A DNA stretch of 64,000 nucleotides, from NCBI GenBank assembly GCA_963814905.1, contig CAWFEM010000010.1:62001-126000 (forward strand), given 5' to 3'. This document shows positions 45,573 to 54,414 of the stretch, piece after piece. Source of the DNA: DASWJZ01 sp963814905 (GTDB lineage: Bacteria; Pseudomonadota; Alphaproteobacteria; Rhizobiales; Afifellaceae). Below the pieces are notes generated by a model. The model worked only from the letters and a program-made list of their open reading frames with translations, did not search any database and was not told the origin of the DNA. Made by a program: the position numbers and the translations under genes. Position 1 is the first letter of the stretch. Each line of letters begins with the position of its first letter.

Positions 45573-46435
45573 GACTGCTCCTCGTTGCGCATCATCAAGG
45601 TGTAGAAGATCCAGCTCAGAAGCAGCACGATCAGGAAGTAGATGATCGACATAGCCCCGGCCGGCCCGAGGTCGAACTGGCCAAGCGCGACCTTCACCAG
45701 ATCGATCGACAGCAACGTGGTCGAATTGCCCGGACCGCCGCCGGTCAGCACCGCCGGCTCAGTGTAGATCATGAAGGAATCCATGAAGCGCAGCAGGATC
45801 GCGATGGTCAGCACGCGCTTCATCTTCGGAAGCTGGATGAAGCGGAACACCGACCAGCGCGAGGCGCCGTCGATCTTCGCCGCCTGATAATAGGCGTCGG
45901 GAATCGAGATCAGGCCGGCATAGGCAAGAAGCACCACCAGCGAGGTCCAGTGCCAGACATCCATGAGGATGATGGTGAACCACGCATCGACCGGATTGCG
46001 CGTGTAATTGTAGTTGATTCCGAGGCTGTTCAGGCCGTGGCCGAGGAGCCCGATATCCGGCAGCGAGAAGATGTTCCAGATCGCGCCGACGACGTTCCAC
46101 GGGATCAACAAGGGAAGCGCCATCAGCACCAGGCACACCGACACCCAGAAGCCCTTGCGCGGCATGGCGAGCGCGATCGCCACGCCAAGCGGAATCTCGA
46201 TGAAGAGGATGGTGAAGGTGAAAGCGAGCTGGCGTCCGAGCGCGGCGTGGAAGCGATCGGAGTGAAGCACGTCCTGAAACCAGCCGACGCCGTGGAAGAA
46301 GAAGGTGTTGCCGCCGAACGTCTCCTGCACCGAATAGTTCACCACCGTCATCAGCGGGATGATGGCGTTGAACGCGACGAGCAGGAGCACAGGCAGCACC
46401 ATGAACCAGGCGCGGTTGTTCCAGGTCTTTTCCAT
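45569..46435 (-). CDS. glpP: glycerol ABC transporter permease (GlpP, MalF-like)
   Basis: This 288-aa permease has six TM helices. The EAA loop reads YYQAAKIDGASRWSVFRFI near residues 193-211, followed by LP, the classical EAA---G form. The N-terminal TM is WFMVLPVLLLVAFNAIIP. It lies 3 bp after the glpT stop and overlaps glpQ by 4 bp. Confidence 0.92.
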   Translation of the reverse strand: MEKTWNNRAWFMVLPVLLLVAFNAIIPLMTVVNYSVQETFGGNTFFFHGVGWFQDVLHSDRFHAALGRQLAFTFTILFIEIPLGVAIALAMPRKGFWVSVCLVLMALPLLIPWNVVGAIWNIFSLPDIGLLGHGLNSLGINYNYTRNPVDAWFTIILMDVWHWTSLVVLLAYAGLISIPDAYYQAAKIDGASRWSVFRFIQLPKMKRVLTIAILLRFMDSFMIYTEPAVLTGGGPGNSTTLLSIDLVKVALGQFDLGPAGAMSIIYFLIVLLLSWIFYTLMMRNEEQS

Positions 46436-46438
46436 CGC

Positions 46439-47539
46439 CTAGTCGCCTCCCCCTGCGATCGGCCTGCCTTCCACGAGGCGGCCGCCGGAATAGACGTGGA
46501 GGTTGGCCGGATCGAAGACGACATGGGCGCGATCGCCTTCGATGCGGGCGTCTTCCGCGGCGATCGCGTTGAAGAGGTGACCGTCGAGATCGAGCTTCAC
46601 GACCCGGTAGCGGCCGACGTCGTCGATCTTGACGATGCGGCCGGAAATTCCCTCGCCGTTCTTCGCGATCCTGACGAATTCCGGCCTGACGCCGATCTCC
46701 GTCTTCACGCTCGCCGGAAGGTGCGGATAGGTGCGCGCGAGCTTGATCATCTGCGACCCGAAACGGGCGCGGTTGTCCTCCACCGTCGCCGGTGCGACGT
46801 TCATTCCCGGCGAGCCGATGAAGTAGCCGACGAAGGTGTGCGCGGGACGTGCGAAGAGATCTTCCGGCGTGCCGACCTGCACGACCTCCCCCTCGTACAT
46901 GACCACCACCTTGTCGGCGAAGGAGAGCGCTTCGGTCTGGTCGTGGGTGACGTAGACCATGGTGCGGTCGAACCGCCGGTGCAGCTGCTTGATCTGCGCG
47001 CGCAAGACCCATTTCAGATGCGGATCGATGACGGTCAGCGGCTCGTCGAAGAGGATCGCCGACACGTCCGGCCTGACGAGCCCGCGGCCGAGCGAGATCT
47101 TCTGCTTGGCGTCGGCTGTCAGCCGCCGCGCGCGCTGATTAAGCATCGGCGTCAGCGCCAGCATCTCGGCGACCTCGCCGACGCGCTTCTGGACCTCCAT
47201 CTCCGGCACGCGGCGATTCCTGAGCGGGAAGGCGAGGTTCTGCGCCACCGTCATCGTGTCGTAGATGACCGGGAACTGGAAAACCTGCGCGATGTTGCGT
47301 TCCGCCGTCGGCAGTCGCGTCACGTCGATGCCGTCGAAGACGACTTTGCCTTCGCTCGGCGTGATCAGGCCCGAGATGATGTTCAACAGCGTGGTCTTGC
47401 CGCAGCCCGATGGCCCGAGCAGCGCATAGGCGCCGCCGTCGTCCCAGACGTGCTCGAGCGGCTTCAGCGCATAGTCCTCCGGCCCGCGCGGATTCGGCAG
47501 GTAGGAATGGGCGACCTTGTCGAGAACGATCCTTGCCAT
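46439..47539 (-). CDS. glpT: glycerol ABC transporter ATP-binding protein (GlpT)
   Basis: This 366-aa MalK-type ATPase has Walker A GPSGCGKTT near residues 39-47, Q-loop QVFQFPVIYDTM, Walker B ILFDEPL and the switch His in VYVTHDQTEA. The ABC signature is degenerate (LTADAKQKISLGR in place of LSGGQ). A C-terminal OB/TOBE regulatory domain follows (about 240-366, IGVRPEFVRI). The start at 47539 (MARIVLDKV) is chosen because the longer frame has no homology. Its partner GlpS has the reverse defects, so the pair probably forms one good and one degenerate ATP site. Confidence 0.92.
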   Translation of the reverse strand: MARIVLDKVAHSYLPNPRGPEDYALKPLEHVWDDGGAYALLGPSGCGKTTLLNIISGLITPSEGKVVFDGIDVTRLPTAERNIAQVFQFPVIYDTMTVAQNLAFPLRNRRVPEMEVQKRVGEVAEMLALTPMLNQRARRLTADAKQKISLGRGLVRPDVSAILFDEPLTVIDPHLKWVLRAQIKQLHRRFDRTMVYVTHDQTEALSFADKVVVMYEGEVVQVGTPEDLFARPAHTFVGYFIGSPGMNVAPATVEDNRARFGSQMIKLARTYPHLPASVKTEIGVRPEFVRIAKNGEGISGRIVKIDDVGRYRVVKLDLDGHLFNAIAAEDARIEGDRAHVVFDPANLHVYSGGRLVEGRPIAGGGD

Positions 47540-47549
47540 TGCCGCCCCC

Positions 47550-48641
47550 TCAAGCCGCCCGGCGCATGCCGGGCGCGGCGGCAAGCGCACCCTCGGCGTC
47601 GAAGACGAAGAAGTGGCCGGGATCGAGGTAGATCTCGATCGGCTGCCCGATGCCGAGATCGTGGACGCCATGCGCGAGCGCCACCCAGCGCTCGCCGGCG
47701 AAGTCGACATGCACGAAGCTTTCCGAGCCGGTGATCTCCGTCATCACGACCGTCGCGGTGACCGGAACGGCTTCCTTGTCGAGCCTGAGCAGATAGAGAT
47801 GGTTGGGGCGGAAGCCGATCGTGTAGGTGGCGTCGGGAAGATTTGCGAAGATGCCCGAAGCCGGAAGATTGAGCGGCTCGTTGACGGCCCGCACCATGCC
47901 GTCTGCCTTCTCCACCTTGAGCGTATTGATCGGCGGATCGGAGAATGTGCGCGCCGTCACCAGGCTATTCGGGCGGCGATAGACCTCAAGCGTCGGGCCG
48001 AACTGCGTGACGCGGCCTTCCGCCAGCGTCGCGGTCGAACCACCGAGAAGCAGCGCCTCGAGCGGCTCCGTCGTCGCGTAGACGAAGATTGCGCCGGTGG
48101 CGGAGAAGATGCGCGGCAGCTCTTCGCGCAGCTCCTCGCGCAGCTTGTAGTCCAGGTTGGCGAGCGGCTCGTCGAGGAGCACGAGGTCGGCGCGCTTCAC
48201 GATGGCGCGCGCCAGCGCGGTGCGCTGCTGCTGGCCGCCTGAAAGCTCCAGCGGTTTGCGATCGAGCAGCGGATCGAGCTTCATCACGCGGGCCGCCTCG
48301 CGCACCCGCCGGTCGATCTCCGACGCCTCCACGCGCGCAACGCGGAGCGGCGAGGCAATGTTCTCGTAGACGCTGAGATTCGGGTAGTTGATGAACTGCT
48401 GATAGACCATGGCGATGGAGCGCTTGCCCACCGGCACGCCGGTCACGTCCTTCCCGTCGAAGATGACCTGGCCCTCCGTCGGGCGGTCGAGCCCCGCCAT
48501 CAGCCGCATCAGGCTGGTCTTTCCGGAAAGCGTGGGCCCAAGCAGGATCGAAAGCGTGCCGCGCGCGAAGGTCAGCGAGACGTCATGGATATGCGTCTCG
48601 CCGCCCACTCTTTTCGACACGTCGCGAAGCTCAAGCGTCAT
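47550..48641 (-). CDS. glpS: glycerol ABC transporter ATP-binding protein (GlpS)
   Basis: This 363-aa MalK-type ATPase has Walker A GPTLSGKTS near residues 35-43, Q-loop MVYQQFINYPNLSV, a canonical signature ELSGGQQQRTALARAI and Walker B VLLDEPLANLD. The position of the switch His reads VYATTEPLEAL, so the His is missing. A TOBE domain follows (GFRPNHLYLL). ATG 48641 overlaps the glpD stop by ATGA, and glpT begins 10 bp after its stop. The longer open frame seen upstream lies inside glpD. Confidence 0.92.
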   Translation of the reverse strand: MTLELRDVSKRVGGETHIHDVSLTFARGTLSILLGPTLSGKTSLMRLMAGLDRPTEGQVIFDGKDVTGVPVGKRSIAMVYQQFINYPNLSVYENIASPLRVARVEASEIDRRVREAARVMKLDPLLDRKPLELSGGQQQRTALARAIVKRADLVLLDEPLANLDYKLREELREELPRIFSATGAIFVYATTEPLEALLLGGSTATLAEGRVTQFGPTLEVYRRPNSLVTARTFSDPPINTLKVEKADGMVRAVNEPLNLPASGIFANLPDATYTIGFRPNHLYLLRLDKEAVPVTATVVMTEITGSESFVHVDFAGERWVALAHGVHDLGIGQPIEIYLDPGHFFVFDAEGALAAAPGMRRAA

Positions 48642-50179
48642 TGCGCGCCCCCGCTTGCAACGGCCGCGGTTCGCGTCTCGGCCTGGCTGGCGCGCATCCA
48701 CGCGTCGAGGCGCTCCGCCTCCTCGCCGCCCATCCTGAGCCCGAGCTTGGAACGGCGCCAAAGCACGTCCTCGCCGCGCCGCGCCCATTCGTTGTCGATC
48801 AGATAGCGCACCTCGCGCTCGCTCAGATCCGCGCCGAAGGATTCGCCCCAATCGTCGGCGCTCTTGACGCCCTCCACGATCTTGCGGGCGCGCGTGCCAT
48901 AGGCGCGGGCCAGCCGCTCCGCGCGCCCCGCCGGGCAGGACGGCGCGAGCGCGCGCAGCTCCGCGGCGAGCCCCGGAACGCCGCCGACCTGAAAATCGCC
49001 GCCCGGAAGCGGCGCGTGCGCCGTCCACGGCCGGCCGGCGCCGCGCAGAAAAGGGGCGAGCTTCTCCAGCGCCGTCTCGGCGAGCCGCCGGTAGGTGGTG
49101 ATCTTGCCGCCATAAAGGTTCAGGACCGGCGGCACGTCGCCGCCGCCTTCCACCTTCAGCACGTAATCACGCGTCGCTTCCTGCGCCGCGCTCGCGCCGT
49201 CGTCGTAGAGCGGGCGCACACCGGAATAGCTCCACACGACGCGCGCCGGATCGACCGGAGCGCGGAAATATTCGCTCGCCGCCGAACAGAGATACGCGAT
49301 CTCCGCCTCCGTGGCGTGCGGCTCGGAGGGATCGCCCTCGTAGTCGAGGTCGGTGGTTCCGATCAGTGTGAAGTCGCGCTCATAGGGGATCGCGAAGACG
49401 ATGCGGCCGTCGGCATTCTGGAAGATGTAGGCGCGGTCGTGCTGGAAAAGCCGCGGCACGACGATGTGGCTCCCCTTGACGAGCCGAACCGGCGCCTCCG
49501 GCAGAAGGCCGAGCCGGTCGGAGAGAACCTCGCCGACCCACGGGCCGGCCGCGTTGACAAGAACCTTGGCGCCGATCTCGCCGAGGGCGCCCGTCTCCGT
49601 GTCGCGCAGCGTGACGCGCCACCCGCCGGCGCGGCGCTCCGCCTTCACCATCTCCGTGCGGGTCTCAATCACCGCGCCGCGCGCCGCCGCGTCCATGGCG
49701 TTCAGGACGACGAGGCGCGCATCCTCCACCCAGCAATCGGAATATTCGAAGGCCCTGCGAAAAACCGGCTTCAGCGGCTCGCCGGCGGGGTCGCGTGTCA
49801 GGTCGATGCGGCGCGCCGGCGGCAGCATCTTGCGGCCGCCGAGATGGTCGTAAAGAAAGAGGCCCAGCCTGATCAGCCAGGCGGGCCGAAGTCCCTTGTG
49901 GTGCGGGAGGACGAATCGCAGGGGCCAGATGATGTGCGGAGCGGCGCGAAGCAGGACCTCGCGCTCCATCAGCGCCTCACGGACGAGGCGAAACTCGTAG
50001 TATTCCAGATAGCGCAGCCCGCCATGAATGAGCTTGGTGGAGGCGGAGGAGGTCGCGCCGGCGAGATCCGACTTCTCGCAGAGATAGACGGAAAGCCCGC
50101 GGCCGGCGGCATCGCGAGCAATGCCGCAGCCGTTCACGCCTCCGCCGATAACGGCAATATCGAAAGGTGCAGATCGCAC
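48638..50179 (-). CDS. glpD: glycerol-3-phosphate dehydrogenase (aerobic, FAD)
   Basis: GlpD oxidises glycerol-3-phosphate to DHAP at the membrane, passing electrons to quinone. The 513-aa protein starts with the FAD fold IAVIGGGVNGCGIARDAAGR and the family box SSASTKLIHGGLRYLEYYEF near residues 44-63; GTTDLDYEGDPS and the ARVVWSYSGVRPL region follow. It starts at GTG 50179 with GGGGAGG upstream. CGAAA-repeat operator candidates lie about 65-80 bp upstream. Confidence 0.94.
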   Translation of the reverse strand: MRSAPFDIAVIGGGVNGCGIARDAAGRGLSVYLCEKSDLAGATSSASTKLIHGGLRYLEYYEFRLVREALMEREVLLRAAPHIIWPLRFVLPHHKGLRPAWLIRLGLFLYDHLGGRKMLPPARRIDLTRDPAGEPLKPVFRRAFEYSDCWVEDARLVVLNAMDAAARGAVIETRTEMVKAERRAGGWRVTLRDTETGALGEIGAKVLVNAAGPWVGEVLSDRLGLLPEAPVRLVKGSHIVVPRLFQHDRAYIFQNADGRIVFAIPYERDFTLIGTTDLDYEGDPSEPHATEAEIAYLCSAASEYFRAPVDPARVVWSYSGVRPLYDDGASAAQEATRDYVLKVEGGGDVPPVLNLYGGKITTYRRLAETALEKLAPFLRGAGRPWTAHAPLPGGDFQVGGVPGLAAELRALAPSCPAGRAERLARAYGTRARKIVEGVKSADDWGESFGADLSEREVRYLIDNEWARRGEDVLWRRSKLGLRMGGEEAERLDAWMRASQAETRTAAVASGGAQ

Positions 50180-50242
50180 CTCGCCTCCCCATTTTGCGTT
50201 GCAGCATTATTGCTTCGCTGCGAACTTAGGGGCGAGATTATT

Positions 50243-50257
50243 CGAAAGAAAACGAAA
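50243..50257. promoter_or_regulatory. candidate GlpR operator upstream of glpD
   Basis: Two direct CGAAA units (TTTCG in the sense of transcription) at 50243-50247 and 50253-50257 are spaced 10 bp apart, between the glpR stop and the glpD start. DeoR-family regulators often bind such one-turn-spaced half-sites. The same word recurs three times upstream of glpR. Confidence 0.55.
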
Positions 50258-50258
50258 A

Positions 50259-51059
50259 TCAAGTGAAAACAGTGCCTGGCGGATCAGCGTTTTCTCCAGT
50301 GCGGAACGCCTCGACCAGCTCCACGCCGCTCTCGATGCAGATGCGGCGGATGTCCTCCGGTTCGCAGCGATCCGTCACGAAGGTGGTCACCTGCGAGATG
50401 TGACCGATCCTGACCGGGGCGGAGCGCTCGAATTTCGAGGAATCGCAGACAAGGACGACCTTGCGCGCGTTGGAGATGATCGCCTGCGCCACCCGCACCT
50501 CGCGGTAGTCGTAGTCGAGCAGCGCCCCGTCCTCGTCGATCGCCGAGGCGCCGATGACGGCGATATCGACCTTGAACTGGCGGATGAAATCGACCGCCGC
50601 CTCACCGACCACGCCGCCGTCGCTCGGGCGCACGACGCCGCCGGCGATCACCACCTCGATCTGCGGATAGGCGCGCATCAGGCTCGCCACGTTCAAATTG
50701 TTGGTGATGACCATGAGCCCGCTGTGCTGGAGCAACGCGCGGGCGACCGCCTCCGTCGTCGTCCCGATATTGATGAACAGCGACGCATGGTCGGGGATGT
50801 GCGTGGCGGCGACGCGGGCGATCGCCTCCTTCTCCGCGCTCGCGATCATGCGGCGCGCGTCGTAGCCGACATTCTCCACGCCCGACGACAGGATGGCGCC
50901 GCCGTGGATGCGGGTGAGCATGCGCTGGTCGCAAAGCTCGTTCAGATCCTTGCGGATGGTCTGCGGCGTCACCTCGAAGCGCAGCGCCAACTCGTCGACC
51001 ATGACGCGGCCGGACTGCCGAGCGATCTCAAGGATCGTACTCTGCCGGGGAATGAGCAC
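50259..51059 (-). CDS. glpR: DeoR/GlpR family transcriptional regulator
   Basis: This 266-aa repressor has an N-terminal DeoR winged helix (ILEIARQSGRVMVDELALRF, TPQTIRKDLNELCD, RIHGGA) and a C-terminal sugar-phosphate sensor domain (NIGTTTEAVARAL, VITNNLNVA, GGVVRPSDGGVVGEAA). It starts at GTG 51059 (VLIPRQSTIL). It is probably a repressor of the glp operon released by glycerol-3-phosphate, as in the family. It precedes glpD by 79 bp, and CGAAA repeats flank it on both sides, consistent with autoregulation. Confidence 0.9.
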   Translation of the reverse strand: MLIPRQSTILEIARQSGRVMVDELALRFEVTPQTIRKDLNELCDQRMLTRIHGGAILSSGVENVGYDARRMIASAEKEAIARVAATHIPDHASLFINIGTTTEAVARALLQHSGLMVITNNLNVASLMRAYPQIEVVIAGGVVRPSDGGVVGEAAVDFIRQFKVDIAVIGASAIDEDGALLDYDYREVRVAQAIISNARKVVLVCDSSKFERSAPVRIGHISQVTTFVTDRCEPEDIRRICIESGVELVEAFRTGENADPPGTVFT

Positions 51060-51114
51060 GCGTGGACACCTCGCTTCGATGCGGTCGGGGAGGAAATCAG
51101 AAACGCGGGAGAAA

Positions 51115-51141
51115 CGAAAGCCGTTCGAAAAGATATCGAAA
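51115..51141. promoter_or_regulatory. candidate GlpR operator upstream of glpR
   Basis: Three CGAAA units at 51115, 51126 and 51137 are spaced exactly 11 bp, in the 110-bp gap between the Tm-1-like stop and the glpR start. They match the paired units before glpD. Helical phasing on one DNA face suggests cooperative binding of a DeoR-family oligomer. Confidence 0.6.
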
Positions 51142-51169
51142 ACGGCGCGTCCGATGGAATGGACCGCGC

Positions 51170-52365
51170 CTATCCCGCGATCTCGCGGAAATTCGCCACC
51201 AGCGCCGCGGCGAAGTCCGGATCGTTGATGGCGTGGGGAAGCGCCACGAGCTTGCGGTTGACGCTTTCCTTGAAGGTCGCGCGCACCGCGTCGAAGAGTG
51301 CGGCGTCGGCCTCCGGGTCGTGGAAGGGCTCGCCCGGAACGTCGATCGCCGAGACCCCGCCGAGCGGCAGGACGAAGCGGAGCGGTCCCTCGCAGCGATT
51401 GAGCCGCTCCGCGATCCACGTTCCCGCCGCGCGGTTCTCCTCCGGGGTGGTGCGCATCAACGTCACCTGCGCGTTGTGGACGTGGAATTTCCGCTTGGCG
51501 AATTTTTCCGGCACCGTTTCGCGCGCCCCGAAATTCACCATGTCGAGCGCGCCGAGAGAGACGACCGCCGGGACGCGCGTGCGCGCGATCGATCCGAAAC
51601 GATCCTCGGTGCAGGGCAGCACGCCGCCGACGAGATAATCCGCGACCTCCGTCGTCGTGGCGTCGACGATCCCGGCGAGGAAACCGGAATCGCAGAGCTT
51701 CTCCATCGACTGCCCGCCGACACCGGTAGCGTGGAAGACGTAAGCCTCATAGTCGGCTTCGAGTGCCTCGCGCACCATGGTGACGCAGGCCGTGGTGACG
51801 CCGAACATGGTCATGCCGAGGCCAGGCTTATCGGATTTCGAAACGGGCGCGCGGTTAAGCGCCATGCCGGAAACGGCATGCGCGGCATTGCCGATCACCT
51901 GGCGCGACAACGCGTTCAAGCCGGCGATATCGACCACCGAATACATCATCGCGATGTCGTTCGGCCCGACATAGGGGGCGATGTTGCCTGAAGCGACGGT
52001 GGAGACCATCAGCTTCGGCAGGCCGATCGGCAAGGCGCGCATCGCTTCCGTGACAAGCGCGGTGTTGCCGGAGCCGCCGAGCCCGAGCACCGCGCCGATA
52101 TCGTCGCGGCCGAGAAGGTAACGCGTCAGCGCCTCCGCCATCGCGGCGATCGCGCGCCCGCGGTCGCTCTCGCTAAGGACCGCCTTCGCGCCGCTTGTGG
52201 GTGATGGCCGGCGACCTCTTCCGCCGAGACGTCGGCGACGGTCTTGCCCGGGCGCGTGCCGACATCGACCAGCACCGCCTCGGCGCCGGCCGCGATCACG
52301 CGCGCCTTGGCGTAGGCGAGCTCCGCCCCTTTCGTGTCGGCCGTGCCGATGACATAGACCCGCAT
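51170..52365 (-). pseudogene. Tm-1-like ATP-binding protein (UPF0261), split by a 1-nt frameshift
   Basis: The N-terminal piece starts MRVYVIGTADTKGAELAYAK, then VDVGTRPGKTVADVSAEEVA, the hallmark of the Tm-1/UPF0261 family. It derails near 52190 and the rest runs in another frame: LSESDRGRAIAAMAEALTRY, GAVLGLGGSGNTALVTEAM, MVSTVASGNIAPYVG, GVTTACVTMVREALE. Adding one base near 52185-52192 gives 398 aa, the normal length. The plant member Tm-1 binds viral replicase; bacterial members have no settled function. It lies between the AGE isomerase (24 bp upstream) and glpR. Confidence 0.8.
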
Positions 52366-52389
52366 CGCGTGATCCTTGCCGTGAGCGCC

Positions 52390-53646
52390 CTATCCGATCC
52401 CAACCGTCAGGAGCCCACGCGTGATCGAGCCGGAGGTCGGCAGGAGCGGGATCAGGCTCGCCTGCAAGGAATGATAGAGGTCGGGCTTGCCATGAAAGAG
52501 CGGCGTGACGCCGGGGTCGCCGCGCACCTCCGGATACCAGCCGCCGTTATCCCGATCGATCAGGTGGTTCGCGACGAAATCCCAGATGCGGCGGTACCAT
52601 TCCTCGTATTCCGCGCCGCCATCGATCTCGTTCAGGAAATGCGCCGCCCCGATCCCCTCCGCGCACGGCCACCAGAGGCGGTTCTTGAGGAGCGGCTTGT
52701 CGTTCCAGTCGAGCGTGTAGTGGAAGCCGCCGCGCGTCTTGTCCCAGCCGTTTGCGACGGCGCGCGCGAAGATCGCGCGTGCCGCGTCGGCGAGCCAGTC
52801 GAGGCGGCGGCCGCCTAGCTCCCAAAGCTGCAGGCAAAGCCGCGTCCACTCCAGCGAATGGCCGGGCGTCGTTCCGGCGGGACGGAAGATGTCGCCGCCC
52901 GAATATTCGCGGTCGAGGGTCCAGCTGTCATCGAAATGCTCCGCGACGCGCCAGCCGTTTTCTTCCGCCTTTCGACCAATGATGAGCGAGGCGATGCTTT
53001 CCGCCATCTCCAGATAGGTCTTGTCGCCGGTCGCCTCGAAGGCCGCCATCAGGGCTTCGGTCAGATGCATGTTGGAGTTCTGGCCGCGATACTTGCTGAT
53101 CGGCGTCCAGTCCGCTTCGAACTCCTCCGTGACCGCGCCATGCGTGCTTTCCCAGAAATGCGTGCGCAGGATTTCGGTGATGTCGGCGATCAGCCGGTCG
53201 GCATCGGGGTGGCCGACGAGCTTGGCGCTCGAGGCGGCGAGAAGCACGAAGGCGTGGCCGTAGGCCTGCTTCTTCGGATCGGTCGGGCCGTCGTCGCCGA
53301 CGCCCCAGAAATAGCCGCCGTTCTTCGCGTCCCGGTGCGCGTTCCAGAGATAGTCCATGCCGTGGTCGATGAAGGCGTCGGCCCCCGGCCGCCCGAGCAG
53401 CCGGGCGATGACGAAGCAATGCACGTTTCGCGTCGTCGCATGGAGCTCGCGAGACGGTGCCTCGCCGCTCGCCGCACTCCGCGCGATCGGCCGCCCGGTA
53501 TCGTCGATGAAGTAGAAGCCGCCGGCCGGATTGATGCTTCCCCGCTCAAAGAGCGCGAAAAGCGCCGTTGCCTGATCGACAAGCCAGGACCGGTGATAGG
53601 GAAGCGCGGTCCACCGCGCCGCCGGCGCGTCTTTGGACATCGTCAT
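52390..53646 (-). CDS. AGE-family sugar isomerase/2-epimerase
   Basis: This 418-aa (alpha/alpha)6-barrel of the N-acylglucosamine 2-epimerase family is closest in pattern to mannose isomerase/YihS-type members. Candidate active-site residues are Arg and His in TTRNVHCFVIARLLG near residues 71-85, His in KQAYGHAFVLLAAS near 134, His in TTPGHSLEWTRLCLQLW near 259, and His in DLYHSLQASLIPLL near 396. It likely interconverts an aldose and ketose; the sugar is unknown. It starts 3 bp after the stop of the ABC ATPase, so it is co-transcribed with a ribose-type importer. N-acylglucosamine epimerisation is less likely given the absence of sialic-acid genes. Confidence 0.82.
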   Translation of the reverse strand: MTMSKDAPAARWTALPYHRSWLVDQATALFALFERGSINPAGGFYFIDDTGRPIARSAASGEAPSRELHATTRNVHCFVIARLLGRPGADAFIDHGMDYLWNAHRDAKNGGYFWGVGDDGPTDPKKQAYGHAFVLLAASSAKLVGHPDADRLIADITEILRTHFWESTHGAVTEEFEADWTPISKYRGQNSNMHLTEALMAAFEATGDKTYLEMAESIASLIIGRKAEENGWRVAEHFDDSWTLDREYSGGDIFRPAGTTPGHSLEWTRLCLQLWELGGRRLDWLADAARAIFARAVANGWDKTRGGFHYTLDWNDKPLLKNRLWWPCAEGIGAAHFLNEIDGGAEYEEWYRRIWDFVANHLIDRDNGGWYPEVRGDPGVTPLFHGKPDLYHSLQASLIPLLPTSGSITRGLLTVGIG

Positions 53647-53649
53647 GGC

Positions 53650-54414
53650 CTAGTGCACTTTCGTGTCGTCGCGCGCGCCCACCATGTACTGGACCAGCTC
53701 CTCGGTGCTCGTCTCGCTGGTCTTCTTCTCCGTCACCTTGCGTCCCCGGTGCATGACCATCAGGCGGTCGGAGACGGCGAAGACATCGGGGAGCGTGTGC
53801 GTGATCAGGATCACCGGAACGCCCTCGTCGCGCAGCCGGCGAATGAGCTCCAGCACCTTCTGCTGCTCCGGGACGCCGAGATTGTTGGTCGGCTCGTCCA
53901 TGATCATCAGCCTTGCGTCCCAATAGACGGCACGGGCGATGGCGACCGCCTGGCGCTGCCCGCCGGACAGGCTCTCGATCGGCTGCCGAAGATTGGGGAA
54001 GTGAATCTCCAGCTTGTCGAGCGCCGCCTCCGATTCGCCCAGCATCTTCTGCTCGTCGAGCGTGTTGATGAGACCGCCCAGATAGCGCTTCTTCACCTCC
54101 CGGCCGAGGAAGATGTTGGCGCTGACGTCGAGATTGTTGGCGAGCGCCAGATCCTGATAGATGGTCTCGATGCCTACCCGGCGCGCCTCCATCGGCGTCG
54201 CGAAGTGGCGCGGCCGTCCTTCAAAGAAGATGTCGCCGCGATCGGGCTGATAGACACCCGATACGCACTTGATCAGCGTAGACTTGCCCGCGCCGTTGTC
54301 GCCGAGAAGCGCAACGACTTCTCCGGGATAGACTTCCCAGCTCACCTCGTTCACGGCGGTCAGGCCGCCGAAGCGCTTGATGAGCTTGCGGATGGAGAGG
54401 ATCGGTTCGCTCAC
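53650..54414 (-). CDS. sugar ABC transporter ATP-binding protein (single-domain, RbsA-like)
   Basis: This 254-aa single ATPase domain has Walker A LLGDNGAGKSTLIKCVSG near residues 36-53, Q-loop ETIYQDLALANNLDV, signature SLSGGQRQAVAIARA, Walker B LMIMDEPTNNLGV and switch His ILITHTLPDV. Carbohydrate importers of this class often carry a duplicated ATPase; here only one domain is present, so it should homodimerise. The start is GTG 54414, in a GTGA overlap with the permease stop; the longer frame lies within the permease. Confidence 0.9.
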   Translation of the reverse strand: MSEPILSIRKLIKRFGGLTAVNEVSWEVYPGEVVALLGDNGAGKSTLIKCVSGVYQPDRGDIFFEGRPRHFATPMEARRVGIETIYQDLALANNLDVSANIFLGREVKKRYLGGLINTLDEQKMLGESEAALDKLEIHFPNLRQPIESLSGGQRQAVAIARAVYWDARLMIMDEPTNNLGVPEQQKVLELIRRLRDEGVPVILITHTLPDVFAVSDRLMVMHRGRKVTEKKTSETSTEELVQYMVGARDDTKVH

